DNA of 56,717 bases from Saprospiraceae bacterium. Its GTDB lineage: Bacteria; Bacteroidota; Bacteroidia; Chitinophagales; Saprospiraceae. Below, one piece after another: positions 27,238 to 35,307 of the stretch. Numbering within the stretch: position 1 is the first letter of the stretch; each line of letters opens with the position of its first letter. Location of the stretch: the NCBI GenBank assembly GCA_013214355.1, contig JABSSL010000006.1, forward strand, positions 102,383 through 159,099. Reading direction: 5' to 3'. A program made the translations under genes and the position numbers. Below the pieces are notes generated by a model. That model was not told where the DNA came from and ran no database searches. It was given only the letters and a program-made list of their open reading frames with translations.

Positions 27238-27847
27238 GCTTACAGCCCTATTAGGCTTATTGATCTTGGCGAGTTGCTTAACGGAAGCGGAAAGTCCTCT
27301 TCCGATCTTAGGAGAGAAAATACAGGATCCTGCTACAGGAAAATGGGATTATTATCGTGCTCCTACTTTCGAAATGGTTAACCAATTGAATCAAGCTACT
27401 AGTAGTGAACAGTTTGAAGGTAAGGTACAGGTAGTTGACTTCTTCTTTACTAGCTGTCCAACGATTTGCCCGAAGATGACGAATCACTTAAAAGTTGTGC
27501 AGGAGGCTTTTGCCGAGGAGGAGGGTTTGAATATCCTTTCCTTCAGTATAGATACCAGAAATGACACCCCAGATAGATTGTTGAGATACGCGGAGCGCTA
27601 TGAAGTGGATCATGATCGGTGGTCGCTGCTGACTGGAGGGGGGGAGGACATCTTTGAGCTAGCTAAAGATTACAAGGTGCGAGCCTTTGATGATAGTTAT
27701 GAAAACGAACAAACAGGCGCTAATCTCATTCATGATGGCACTTTTGTGCTACTAGATGGCGAACGGCATATTAGAGGCTATTACAATGGGCTGGAATTGT
27801 CCGACACTCAGCGTCTAATTTCTGACATCAAAAAACTATTGAACTAA
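27224..27847 (+). CDS. SCO1/SenC-family copper chaperone lipoprotein
   Basis: 207 residues. The signal peptide ends in a lipobox-type LILASC (Cys18). The thioredoxin-fold core has the Sco copper site: CPTIC with Cys78 and Cys82 in FFFTSCPTICPKM, and His170 in NLIHDGTFVLLDG. Sco proteins deliver copper, classically to cytochrome oxidase. Here the gene starts inside the tyrosinase gene (14-base overlap) and ends overlapping DoxX by one base. Loading of tyrosinase copper in the periplasm is therefore the simplest inference. Two ATGs (27224 and 27230) can serve as start. Confidence 0.93.
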   Translation: MSMNRLTALLGLLILASCLTEAESPLPILGEKIQDPATGKWDYYRAPTFEMVNQLNQATSSEQFEGKVQVVDFFFTSCPTICPKMTNHLKVVQEAFAEEEGLNILSFSIDTRNDTPDRLLRYAERYEVDHDRWSLLTGGGEDIFELAKDYKVRAFDDSYENEQTGANLIHDGTFVLLDGERHIRGYYNGLELSDTQRLISDIKKLLN

Positions 27848-28284
27848 TGAAATCTAATGTTATAAGGAGGGTCTTAGATCCTCACCCCACCATTATTTCG
27901 CAGGATAGTATTTTACTCGTATTCCGGGTATTGGTCTCACTAGCGATGATCAATACGCATGGGATTAAAAAGCTTATTTATTTTTCAGATACGGTGGAGA
28001 ACATACCCGACCCCTTTGGATTAGGTGGAGAAATCAGTGCTTACATTGCCATAATGGCGAATATTATTAGTCCGATTCTAGTAATAGTTGGGCTGGCGAC
28101 GCGCTTGGCGGCACTGCAGATTCTTAGTGTGACTGTGATTGGTTTCTTCGTAGTACATGCCGAAGATCCATGGGCAGTAAAGGATGTACCCTTGATGTAT
28201 TCTTTGGCTTATTTACTGATTTTCTTCTTTGGAGCAGGCAAGTATTCTTTAGATCATAGTATCTCCAAGAAGTGGATGATTTAG
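27847..28284 (+). CDS. DoxX-family membrane protein
   Basis: 145 residues with about four hydrophobic segments: ILLVFRVLVSLAMINTHGIKKL, AYIAIMANIISPILVIVG, LAALQILSVTVIGFFVVHA and LMYSLAYLLIFFFGAG. The features FRVLVSLAMINTHGIKKL and 'DPFGLGGEISAYIA' followed by an E-x-x-x-P-like transmembrane pattern fit DoxX. The family includes redox-linked membrane subunits, often near oxidases and antioxidant systems. The start codon shares its A with the TAA of the Sco gene (TAATG). It is the last gene of the tyrosinase-Sco-DoxX operon and may pass electrons or hold the complex at the membrane; this is inferred from order only. Confidence 0.85.
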   Translation: MKSNVIRRVLDPHPTIISQDSILLVFRVLVSLAMINTHGIKKLIYFSDTVENIPDPFGLGGEISAYIAIMANIISPILVIVGLATRLAALQILSVTVIGFFVVHAEDPWAVKDVPLMYSLAYLLIFFFGAGKYSLDHSISKKWMI

Positions 28285-28375
28285 GACGGTAAACATCCGA
28301 AGTTTGTCTTAGACCTGAGTTGGCAAGCTTTGGATTTTTTGATACTCACCAACTTTTTCAACAACACATGCAATC

Positions 28376-28678
28376 ATGGAAATCATTAACAATACAAAAC
28401 AGAAACAATTTGAAGTTTTTGTAGGCGAGCATAAAGCTGAACTCGTCTATCGCTTTCGAAAGCAAACCATGTTTTTTATGCACACTTTTGTTCCAGAAGA
28501 AATTGGGGGGCAAGGTATCGCTTCGAACTTGGCCGCTACCGCTTTAGCTTACGCAAAAGAAAATGGGCATCAAATCGCCGTGCTTTGTCCCTTCGTGGCT
28601 GCCTATGTGAAGAAGCATCCAGAATGGTTCGCCTTTTATGATCGGGCTTATCATCAGAATATTCCGGTTCGAAGATAG
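28376..28678 (+). CDS. GNAT-like acetyltransferase, short YidJ/CG type
   Basis: 100 residues. The short GNAT form is evident: KQFEVFVGEHKAELVYRFRKQTMFFMHTFVPEEIGGQGIASNLAATALAYAKENGHQIAVLCPFVAAYVKKHPEW. The segment EEIGGQGIASNL is the acetyl-CoA loop, and CPFVAAYVKKHPEW is a family signature. It has the size of the single-domain acetyltransferases found in many bacteria, with unknown acceptors. It is followed by a hairpin (28692-28729). Confidence 0.87.
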   Translation: MEIINNTKQKQFEVFVGEHKAELVYRFRKQTMFFMHTFVPEEIGGQGIASNLAATALAYAKENGHQIAVLCPFVAAYVKKHPEWFAFYDRAYHQNIPVRR

Positions 28679-28691
28679 TCTTACCATTCTG

Positions 28692-28729
28692 AGTGTAGAC
28701 CTTCAGTTAGCAAGATGTTGATCTACACT
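28692..28729 (+). terminator. Hairpin after 28678
   Basis: AGTGTAGA (28692-28699) pairs with TCTACACT (28722-28729), loop of 22 bases. Probably the end of the GNAT transcript. Confidence 0.45.
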
Positions 28730-28819
28730 ATCCCCACGAGTCTTCTGGGTATTACTCTTGACTAAGATAAAGCAGCGCAAAGCGTTTACTGGTCATTGGT
28801 ATTTGTTCAAACCTGACTT

Positions 28820-28840
28820 TCGGGCTAAATTTAAGCCCGA
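28820..28840. promoter_or_regulatory. GC-rich dyad upstream of 28888
   Basis: TCGGGCT (28820-28826), AAATTTA spacer, AGCCCGA (28834-28840): a perfect dyad 47 bases upstream of the lipoprotein start. Either an operator or a second terminator. Confidence 0.4.
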
Positions 28841-28887
28841 TACATCTTAGCGTGATTATTGAACAATGCTTAGTATAACCATACCTT

Positions 28888-29481
28888 ATGAAAATTCGTA
28901 TCCTACTACTCGCTCTGCTTTTGCTGACTGCCTGTCAATCTTCCCAGCGCTCCGATTCCTCCGACGGAGGTCAGCAAAATAGTACAAACCTTGGGCTGTT
29001 GTTCGATAACTTGCCTTCTATAGCTTCTCCTACTATCCTCAATCAGACCCTATTATCGGATTACCCTGGGCAGAAGATCGACAGTGACTTGGTACCTAAA
29101 TTGTCCAGCCCCATGGCGATTAAAGAGGTGATAGCAATTGCTCAAATCCAAGGTCTTGGAGGAAAAGTGGGTTTGCTGTATTACGCTTATCCCACCGATT
29201 CTGAAGTAGATGATTATGATCAAATGGTACTGCTCGCTTTTGACGAAGCAGGGAACATCTCAGCCCATTTACCGCTGGATGTAGGCGGCACGGGCTTTGC
29301 TTCAACCCAGAATTGGATCAAGGAAGATGGCGAGATACTAACCGCCGTAATTGCGGAAATGGAACAGGTGGAAGTGGAAATTAAGACCTATCGATTTCAG
29401 GGAGGGAATTTTACCGAAGCGCGCCAATTGTCAAAGATATTTCAGAATGGTTCCTATCAGGAATTTCTGGATGGGTTATAG
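28888..29481 (+). CDS. Hypothetical lipoprotein
   Basis: 197 residues. The signal peptide MKIRILLLALLLLTAC ends in a lipobox with Cys16. A low-complexity Ser/Asp/Gln stretch (17-35) separates it from a globular part with VIAIAQIQGLGGKVGLLYYAYP, MVLLAFDEAGN and EVEIKTYRFQGGNFTEARQLSK. The strand pattern (hydrophobic strand, charged strand) suggests a small beta-rich domain. I recognise no family. It ends just before a run of hairpins. Confidence 0.75.
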   Translation: MKIRILLLALLLLTACQSSQRSDSSDGGQQNSTNLGLLFDNLPSIASPTILNQTLLSDYPGQKIDSDLVPKLSSPMAIKEVIAIAQIQGLGGKVGLLYYAYPTDSEVDDYDQMVLLAFDEAGNISAHLPLDVGGTGFASTQNWIKEDGEILTAVIAEMEQVEVEIKTYRFQGGNFTEARQLSKIFQNGSYQEFLDGL

Positions 29482-30155
29482 TGTAGGAATAGATCTAAAA
29501 AGAGAAAATCCCGACCAACGAGTGGTCGGGACCTGTCCCCGGTTTTTGGGGGCTCCTTTGAAGTTGGATCATCTAGAGGGAGCCGTTAACAAGAGGCTAA
29601 TGACTATGAGACTACTATACCAAATTTGATTTGTGGGGTGCCTACTCCGAAGAGTAGGCACTTGGATACGTTCCAGCCCTTAGGGCTGACTGGGTCATAA
29701 TTGGGCATTTGGAGGTAAAAGATAATGACGCATCTTAGCTGATCTGAGGCCTCCCAATTTACAGGACACCAAAGGCGTACTGATGGTGGATCAGCCCAGG
29801 TTCAGTTAGCTGCCAATAAGACCATCTGGGGATTAATGACAGCAGCGCCGGTACCTCAACGATTGTTGGTGTAATTAAAAGGGTCAAACTGTTCTCTTTT
29901 AGGCTTGTAGACATGGTTTTTTAGGGTTTTAGGTTTTTGTTTTCCTATTGTTGCCGAAGATTAGGGCCTCCTAAAGCCAGTGGGAGACCCTAACGAACAT
30001 CGGTATTTGGGTGAAAAGAGTTTGATGAAGAGACCTATCATACAAAATTTTGTTTACCGTTAATGACATTGAGAATAGGGATGACTATTTCCTTTATCAC
30101 AAAACCGGCTCTTCATCATTGGGTGTTATGGTTGTTTGTTAGTGCTTGTCTTGGC
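29482..30155. other. Gene-poor stretch with consecutive hairpins
   Basis: Four stem-loops follow each other within 180 bases: TCCCGACCA/TGGTCGGGA (29509-29531), GGCTCC/GGAGCC (29551-29584), GTGCCTACTC/GAGTAGGCAC (29638-29661) and CAGCCC/GGGCTG (29674-29688). Another stem, TTAGGG...CCCTAA with CTCC/GGAG inside, is at 29961-29993. No convincing reading frame is present. It may be a set of terminators or a structured RNA. Confidence 0.5.
29509..29531 (+). terminator. Terminator hairpin of 28888 gene
   Basis: TCCCGACCA, loop ACGAG, TGGTCGGGA: a perfect nine-pair stem 28 bases after the stop. Confidence 0.7.
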
Positions 30156-30872
30156 TTATTTCTTGTAGACCCATAGTTCTTTCCATTGACTGTATATATG
30201 TTCTGAGGCTTTAGCTTTATAAAGCCCTTTTAGTTCGTTGAGTTTGAATTTCCAGATCCCTTTCTCTGCTTTCCCATTCGCATCGTATTTGAAGCCCATC
30301 ACTGTTAAATATTGCGCATCAAGAAAGGCAAAGCTGAGGTCTCTAGCGAATACGTATGCTGGTTGTTCATTGGGCAATGCTACATCTGTTAGTTGCAGGG
30401 TACTATCCTGCAGGTTTAATGCATCCCATAGTAGCCCCGCTCCTTGCGGCAAGGGGCGTTGTAGCGTATCCTTTTCGGGTGCTACATTCAGGAAGACGAT
30501 ATCATCATCGACAATACCTAAATTCCCAAAGGGGATTTTATCTTCTACAATACCGCGTGCCATGAAGACGATATCGTCATCGACAATGAGGTATTTTCTT
30601 TTTTCAGCTAAACGGATAGATTTTGGTAGGGGAGTTTCCGGGTTGTTTACAAAGCGGATAGTGTCCTTCGTCATGACGGAATCACTACTCAGCATATAAT
30701 GGCCATTTAAAGATGGCTCAACGGCAACAAGGCTGTTGACTTTAAGCGTTACCCGGTCGGAAGGTTTATTGGCTTGTTGGTTAGAATAAGAACTACTCCA
30801 ACCTAAGATAAACACAATGAGTACCAGTCCAGCCCCACTGACTATGGATAGCCAGTTTTGTTTAGTTTTCAT
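30156..30872 (-). CDS. Membrane-anchored hypothetical protein with internal repeat
   Basis: 238 residues. One hydrophobic segment (about 9-25, IVSGAGLVLIVFILGWS) anchors it; the rest is likely periplasmic. Two copies of I-VDDDIVF occur 24 residues apart (YLIVDDDIVFMARG and LGIVDDDIVFLNVA). The DNA of the two copies is almost the same (GAAGACGATATC, one change, TCATCGACAAT on the plus strand), so the duplication looks recent. The remainder (LNLQDSTLQLTDVALP, GFKYDANGKAEKGIWKFKLNEL) suggests beta strands. No family recognised. It is a single gene flanked by two long intergenic regions. Confidence 0.7.
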   Translation of the reverse strand: MKTKQNWLSIVSGAGLVLIVFILGWSSSYSNQQANKPSDRVTLKVNSLVAVEPSLNGHYMLSSDSVMTKDTIRFVNNPETPLPKSIRLAEKRKYLIVDDDIVFMARGIVEDKIPFGNLGIVDDDIVFLNVAPEKDTLQRPLPQGAGLLWDALNLQDSTLQLTDVALPNEQPAYVFARDLSFAFLDAQYLTVMGFKYDANGKAEKGIWKFKLNELKGLYKAKASEHIYSQWKELWVYKK

Positions 30873-31677
30873 GGTTTCCTTTTTAGCTATTAAAAAGAAT
30901 TGAGGTATAAGTAGATGGAATGGCTATTATGGTCCGGTTGCTATTGTGTAGCTACTGGTATGCTCCAAAGAGCGTCAGTAGCCAATTGATCTTATCGACC
31001 AATCAAGATTTAGTTTTATTGATGTTATGTAGTGGATTATAACTTGATGAGTATCGGTAGGGGTTAGTCTAGAATATTATCTGAAATCTAAATTGAGTAG
31101 TTTTCTTCTGTAGTAGTATGTCTAGATGTAATTACAACACAAATGTATTCCTTATTTTCGAAAGATGAAAGTTTATTTGCCAATAATTTTTTTTCTAAAA
31201 CTTAATTTTGGCGTTTATTTGGTACTTTGTTTGTTTGGTTTATTTTTATATTAATCTGATTATCAGTGATAAATGCTGCAATAAGCTTTTCTCTTGATTT
31301 TTTTCTTCTAAATTATTTTTCTAAATATTTTTTCTTCTAATTCTTTTATTTGTCAAATAAAATCATAAAATTTGAGTTTCTAAAACTATCCTGATTTTCT
31401 TTTGTATTAATAGGCATCGGATTTATAAATTGAGTATTTCAATTAAATTCGTTCAAAGGTGAAATCGAAAGCGTTTTAGCCAAAAAATAAGTTTGGGTGT
31501 ATTGTTCATCGGAAGAAGTAGCAAGCTCTTTGGAATCTAATTTTGGGAAACTATCTGATTCTGTGATCAGTGGGTGGACCAAGAAGCTGGATCATGACAA
31601 AGAGGCCACCGCTTTGGAGTCTCGGACATGTGATAGCCATAATCCCAATCACGAGAAGGAACAAAAACTGAAACTAA
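30873..31677. other. Long, strongly AT-rich intergenic region
   Basis: 805 bases between divergent genes. From about 31130 to 31480 the sequence is extremely AT-rich, with pyrimidine tracts on the plus strand and two copies of TTTTTTCTTCTAA 28 to 29 bases apart (near 31300 and 31328). TTATTTG and CAAATAA form a small dyad (31346-31360). The rightward frame at 31497-31730 overlaps the next gene's start and does not look like a protein. Promoters for both neighbours probably lie here, but no exact TAnnTTTG box was found. Confidence 0.45.
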
Positions 31678-33249
31678 ATGTCAAAGCTTACCGATGTCCT
31701 CGATCTTATGAGTGCCCTCACCAAAAGTGAGAAGCGCTATTTGACGTTGGAACTGAAGGAGGACAAGGCACCGGCAAAAAGAAAATCACACATTAGCCTT
31801 TATGTATTACTCGCCCCCTTATTGAAGGACGGAGACAAGGATAGAGATCTCATTTATCAAGAAGCAGACAACTTAAAGGAGCAAAAGAACTACGCTCATC
31901 TTTTTACTACCGTCAACGTGGTCCGTCTGCATGATTATCTTCTAGAAATGTTGCGACAATTCAACTCGGATCGCCCGGAGTTTCGGCTAGAGCGGATGAT
32001 TCAGGATGTTCGTTTGTTGCGTCAAAAAGGACTTTCACAGCAAGCTGCTGGAGTGATTAAGAAGGCGAAGAAGGAATTGTCTCAGCGCTACGAAAACGAG
32101 TTCAAAGCCTTTGAGTTGTTAAACTTGGAGCGGAGGCTATACCTTGGGATGCGGCAAAAGGATTTTGAGCCGCTAGCCGACATGCAGTCTGAAGCCAAGG
32201 CAAGCTGGGAAAGAGTCCGCACAATTTTAGAAGCTACTGATGACTATGAGAAGATGCTCTATCGTGTCCGTGGTCATGAATTTTTGGAAGATTTCCCTTT
32301 ATCTCCTTCCAATGAAGAACTAAAGATCAACAAAGCGGCGGCTGAACAGCGACCTTTTGAGGCTAATCTTGTTGCTTTGGCTACCCTCTCACACTATTAC
32401 ACTTATGTAGAAAAGGATCCTGATCAGGCGATTGCCTACATCCAAGATCTCTTACGGTTATTTGAAGGGCATCGTTACCGTAAAAACCGATATCCTGAGA
32501 ATTATGTACAGGTGCTATTGCTCTTTTTCAATCGGGCGCTAATGGCAGATCGGATCAAAGTCTTTGCTCCGATCATCCAAAAGATTAAGGATATCCTGGC
32601 CAATAATACCGAGCTGTTTCCGGAGGCCAAGCCATCTTCCAATCAAATTGAACTGTCTACGGGTTCTGTCATTCAATATCGCTTACTAGCCCTGATGGCT
32701 CAATACTATAACTACCAATGGGCCGATCCTGAGGCGGAAACTACGATGGATCCCATCATCAAAACCTTGCAGCGGAAGCCCAATGTACCGGCTAAGCTTT
32801 TGGATACATTATATTTTAATGTCGGGGCCTATTGTCTTTTGGCTAACAAGAATGCAGCGCTCAGGTTTTTTATAGATCAAGGACTACAGGCCTACCAACA
32901 GCGACCGAATGGAGGACTTGATAAAGTGCCCATTCAACTTAGAATCTTAGATGTACTAGCAGATCTAGAGATAAGCAGGACTGAGACCGATCGAGCCCGT
33001 TTAGAGCAAAAAATCGGAGATCTATTAGGGGCAGTGGGTAAGGAAAGCCGTGAGGAATTGAAAGGTATATCCAGAAATTTCATTTCCCGATTACCACTCT
33101 TGCTACTAGAAAAAGACAATTCTACTCTCCTCGATACTTACAAATCTATACGTAAAACACTAGAGCGGAAGCAGGCTGCACGCAATGGGTTTATTGTTTT
33201 CCATCTATGGGTGGAAAAGAAGATCCAGGCCTTGAAAGAGCAATCATAG
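31678..33249 (+). CDS. Lineage-type 'SEKR' protein, paralogue of 3456 gene
   Basis: 523 residues, helical and hydrophilic, no signal peptide. It begins MSKLTDVLDLMSALTKSEKRYLTLELKEDK, matching the start of the protein at 3456-4832 in the same order (helix, SEKR, LYxLL). The middle has TPR-like helix pairs (for example NLVALATLSHYYTYVEKDPDQAIAYIQDLL). Long charged helices such as GVIKKAKKELSQRYENEFKAFELLNLE occur throughout. Its function is unknown to me; two copies in one window point to a lineage family with several members. No partner gene is nearby. Confidence 0.8.
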   Translation: MSKLTDVLDLMSALTKSEKRYLTLELKEDKAPAKRKSHISLYVLLAPLLKDGDKDRDLIYQEADNLKEQKNYAHLFTTVNVVRLHDYLLEMLRQFNSDRPEFRLERMIQDVRLLRQKGLSQQAAGVIKKAKKELSQRYENEFKAFELLNLERRLYLGMRQKDFEPLADMQSEAKASWERVRTILEATDDYEKMLYRVRGHEFLEDFPLSPSNEELKINKAAAEQRPFEANLVALATLSHYYTYVEKDPDQAIAYIQDLLRLFEGHRYRKNRYPENYVQVLLLFFNRALMADRIKVFAPIIQKIKDILANNTELFPEAKPSSNQIELSTGSVIQYRLLALMAQYYNYQWADPEAETTMDPIIKTLQRKPNVPAKLLDTLYFNVGAYCLLANKNAALRFFIDQGLQAYQQRPNGGLDKVPIQLRILDVLADLEISRTETDRARLEQKIGDLLGAVGKESREELKGISRNFISRLPLLLLEKDNSTLLDTYKSIRKTLERKQAARNGFIVFHLWVEKKIQALKEQS

Positions 33250-33306
33250 GACGTAAATCATGACTTAACTTCTGGTATATTTCCTCATGCAGTTTTTATT
33301 AGATTG

Positions 33307-33324
33307 ATATACCGATCGGTATAT
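33307..33324. promoter_or_regulatory. TetR operator copy 1
   Basis: ATATACCGATCGGTATAT, an 18-base perfect palindrome 41 bases before the TetR start. Identical core (ATACCGATCGGTAT) is found upstream of two other genes nearby. Confidence 0.85.
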
Positions 33325-33365
33325 TATGTATTTTTTTGCTTATCTTTAGCTGGAAACTCAAGGAT

Positions 33366-33953
33366 ATGCTCGAAAAAACAGCCAATTACATTCTAGAAAC
33401 GGTAGCACCGATTTTCAATCGGCAGGGCTACGTCGGCACGAGTTTATCCGATCTGACCAAGGCCACTCAACTCACCAAAGGCGCACTGTATGGCAATTTC
33501 AAAAACAAGGATGAGCTAGCACTAAAAGCCTTTGAATTGAATATCAAACGGGTGCTAAAGCCGCTGAATGAGATGGTAGATAGGAAGAGTAATCACTTGG
33601 ACAAAGTACTTGCGGTAATCCAATTTTATCGGACTTACGATCAACGGACCAAGGAAATTGGAGGTTGCCCATTTCTCAACGTCAGCATTGATGCCAAAAA
33701 CAATCACCCTGCACTCTTTCACAGGGCAAAATCCTTGGAAAAGAGAAAGCAAGAAGCCTTAAGCCGGATCATTGAAGAAGGCATTAAGCGGGAGGAGATT
33801 AATGCGGATGTTGATCCAGATTCCTTTGCTAAAAACATGTATTCCTTGATTGTAGGGGCTTACTTCATGACCTTCATTCAAGAGGATGCTAGTTATTTGG
33901 CAGAGGCCTTGGACCAGTTGGAATCAGACTTAGTTATGAGATTGAAAATTTGA
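33366..33953 (+). CDS. TetR-family transcriptional regulator
   Basis: 195 residues from the ATG at 33366; the longer frame from 33336 would add ten residues without family character. The N-terminal HTH is clear: ANYILETVAPIFNRQGYVGTSLSDLTKATQLTKGALYGNFKNKDELALKAFE. The rest is helical and hosts the ligand pocket, with RTYDQRTKEIGGCPFLNVSIDAKNNHP. The subgroup (GGCPFLN motif) is common in regulators near small oxidoreductases and acetyltransferases. It likely represses its own gene and the two operator-marked units downstream by binding ATACCGATCGGTAT, and lets go on an unknown signal. Confidence 0.92.
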   Translation: MLEKTANYILETVAPIFNRQGYVGTSLSDLTKATQLTKGALYGNFKNKDELALKAFELNIKRVLKPLNEMVDRKSNHLDKVLAVIQFYRTYDQRTKEIGGCPFLNVSIDAKNNHPALFHRAKSLEKRKQEALSRIIEEGIKREEINADVDPDSFAKNMYSLIVGAYFMTFIQEDASYLAEALDQLESDLVMRLKI

Positions 33954-33970
33954 CTTTTTTTAACCACCAA

Positions 33971-33986
33971 TATACCGATCGGTATA
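33971..33986. promoter_or_regulatory. TetR operator copy 2
   Basis: TATACCGATCGGTATA, a perfect 16-base palindrome 15 bases before the GNAT start at 34002 and 17 bases after the TetR stop. Confidence 0.85.
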
Positions 33987-34001
33987 CGATGATGATTAGA
34001 A

Positions 34002-34514
34002 ATGAGCAATTATAAAACATTCGAGACACAGAGATTGCTGCTAAGACCAACGGGAGAAGGGGATGCTGCCTTCATCAGAGCCTTAGTAAACACCCCCAAA
34101 TGGCTAGAGTACATTGGCGATAGAAATATTCAAACGGAGGAGGACGCGGTAGCCTATATCCAAGCCCGAATATTACCTCAGCTGGAGCGCCTTGGTTTTG
34201 CCCATTTTACCCTCATCCGCAAATCGGATGGAAAGGCAGTAGGTGCTTGTGGCCTGTACGATCGGGAGGAATTTGAAGGCGTAGATATTGGCTTTGCACT
34301 TTTGCCAGCGTATGAAGGTCTGGGGTATGCTTTCGAGGCAGCGAACCGAATTAAGCAGGCAGCTTTGGAAGAATTTAAGGTTTCTGCGCTAAGTGGCATT
34401 ACGAGGAAAAGCAATTTAGGGTCACAAAAACTGCTCGAAAAGCTAAGGATGTCCTTCGCTGGCTTTGTCGAATTGCCAGACCAAACCGAAGAAATGATGT
34501 TATTCAAATTATAA
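34002..34514 (+). CDS. GNAT acetyltransferase of the TetR regulon
   Basis: 170 residues of RimJ/RimL type: ETQRLLLRPTGEGDAAFIRALVNTPKWLEYIGDRNI, then GFAHFTLIRKSDGKAVGACGLYDR, then GVDIGFALLPAYEGLGYAFEAANRIKQAALEEF, and SGITRKSNLGSQKLLEKLRM. The acetyl-CoA loop region is YEGLGYAFEA. It is the first gene after TetR operator copy 2, 15 bases away, so it is probably derepressed with the regulator. Acetylation of a toxic amine or antibiotic is a common role for such pairs, but the acceptor is unknown. Confidence 0.88.
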   Translation: MSNYKTFETQRLLLRPTGEGDAAFIRALVNTPKWLEYIGDRNIQTEEDAVAYIQARILPQLERLGFAHFTLIRKSDGKAVGACGLYDREEFEGVDIGFALLPAYEGLGYAFEAANRIKQAALEEFKVSALSGITRKSNLGSQKLLEKLRMSFAGFVELPDQTEEMMLFKL

Positions 34515-34552
34515 TATTTATTGTCACACTACTTAAATCAAAATCAAAACAC

Positions 34553-34921
34553 ATGCCTACATTATCGACCATCGAATCCTTTATTCAAGCCGTTGAAGAG
34601 CGGCCTCATGATCAAGTTATTCAAGATTTCTATACTGAGGATGCTTCCATTCAGGAGAATCAAAAAGCTCCAAGAGTAGGAAAGCAATTGCTACTTGAAT
34701 ATGAAAAGGCTGCTCTGCAAAGAGCGGATAAAGTAGAGTCCAAGTGTATTCGCCCGTTCTTTGTGGAGGAGAATCAAGTTGTCATCCGTTGGCAATTCAA
34801 GTTTTACTGGAAGAACCAAACCATTAGTGAAATAGAAGAGGTAGCGCATCAAGTTTGGGAAGGAGAGAAAATCAAGGTCGAGCAGTTCTTTTATGATCCC
34901 GAGCAAATGCAACCGAAATAA
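34553..34921 (+). CDS. SnoaL-like (NTF2-fold) protein
   Basis: 122 residues, the size of a single SnoaL/NTF2-like domain: IESFIQAVEERPHDQVIQDFYTEDASIQENQKAPRVGKQLLLEYEKAAL, then ENQVVIRWQFKFYWKNQTISEIEEVAHQVWEGEKIKVEQFFYDP. Members act as polyketide cyclases, isomerases or ligand-binding proteins. It lies 38 bases after the GNAT gene, so it is probably the second gene of the operator-2 unit. The role is unknown. Confidence 0.85.
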   Translation: MPTLSTIESFIQAVEERPHDQVIQDFYTEDASIQENQKAPRVGKQLLLEYEKAALQRADKVESKCIRPFFVEENQVVIRWQFKFYWKNQTISEIEEVAHQVWEGEKIKVEQFFYDPEQMQPK

Positions 34922-34937
34922 TATTTTTTTGCTTTAG

Positions 34938-34957
34938 TATATACCGATCGGTATATA
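34938..34957. promoter_or_regulatory. TetR operator copy 3
   Basis: TATATACCGATCGGTATATA, a perfect 20-base palindrome, 29 bases before the ATG at 34987. Same core as copies 1 and 2. Confidence 0.85.
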
Positions 34958-34986
34958 GTCGTATTTTTACCCTAAAATCAATAAAC

Positions 34987-35307
34987 ATGGCAGTGAAAAG
35001 AATCTGGCACGGTTGGACCGTGAAAGAGAATGCAGATATCTATCAAAACCTATTACTCACAGAAGTTATTCCTGGTATCGCTGCGAAAGGAATTCCAGGC
35101 TACCAGGGCATTGAAGTGTTACGGCGAGAGCTGGACCGTGAAACGGAGTTTGTGACGATCATAACTTTTGATGCGCTACAAAATGTGATCGATTTTCAGG
35201 GGGAAGACTATACGAGATGTTATGTGCCGGATGCTGCTCAACGGGTGTTGAAACGGTGGGATGACAGGGCGGAACATTATGAGGCGGTGAGTCATGTGAC
35301 CTATTGA
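34987..35307 (+). CDS. Antibiotic-biosynthesis-monooxygenase-like (ABM fold) protein
   Basis: 106 residues, the size of an ABM-type dimeric alpha/beta barrel. The sequence RIWHGWTVKENADIYQNLLLTEVIPGIAAKGIPGYQGIEVLRRELDRETEFVTIITFDALQNVIDFQGED alternates strands and helices as expected; a GYQGIEVLRR strand is followed by the EFVTIITF strand. It may be a cofactor-free monooxygenase or stress-response protein acting on a small molecule. It has its own copy of the TetR palindrome and so belongs to the same regulon as the GNAT and SnoaL genes. Confidence 0.82.
   Translation: MAVKRIWHGWTVKENADIYQNLLLTEVIPGIAAKGIPGYQGIEVLRRELDRETEFVTIITFDALQNVIDFQGEDYTRCYVPDAAQRVLKRWDDRAEHYEAVSHVTY

Noticed and set aside
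31497-31730. Rightward 77-residue reading frame
   Set aside because: Overlaps the well-supported start of the 523-residue gene in another frame, and its translation is not protein-like.
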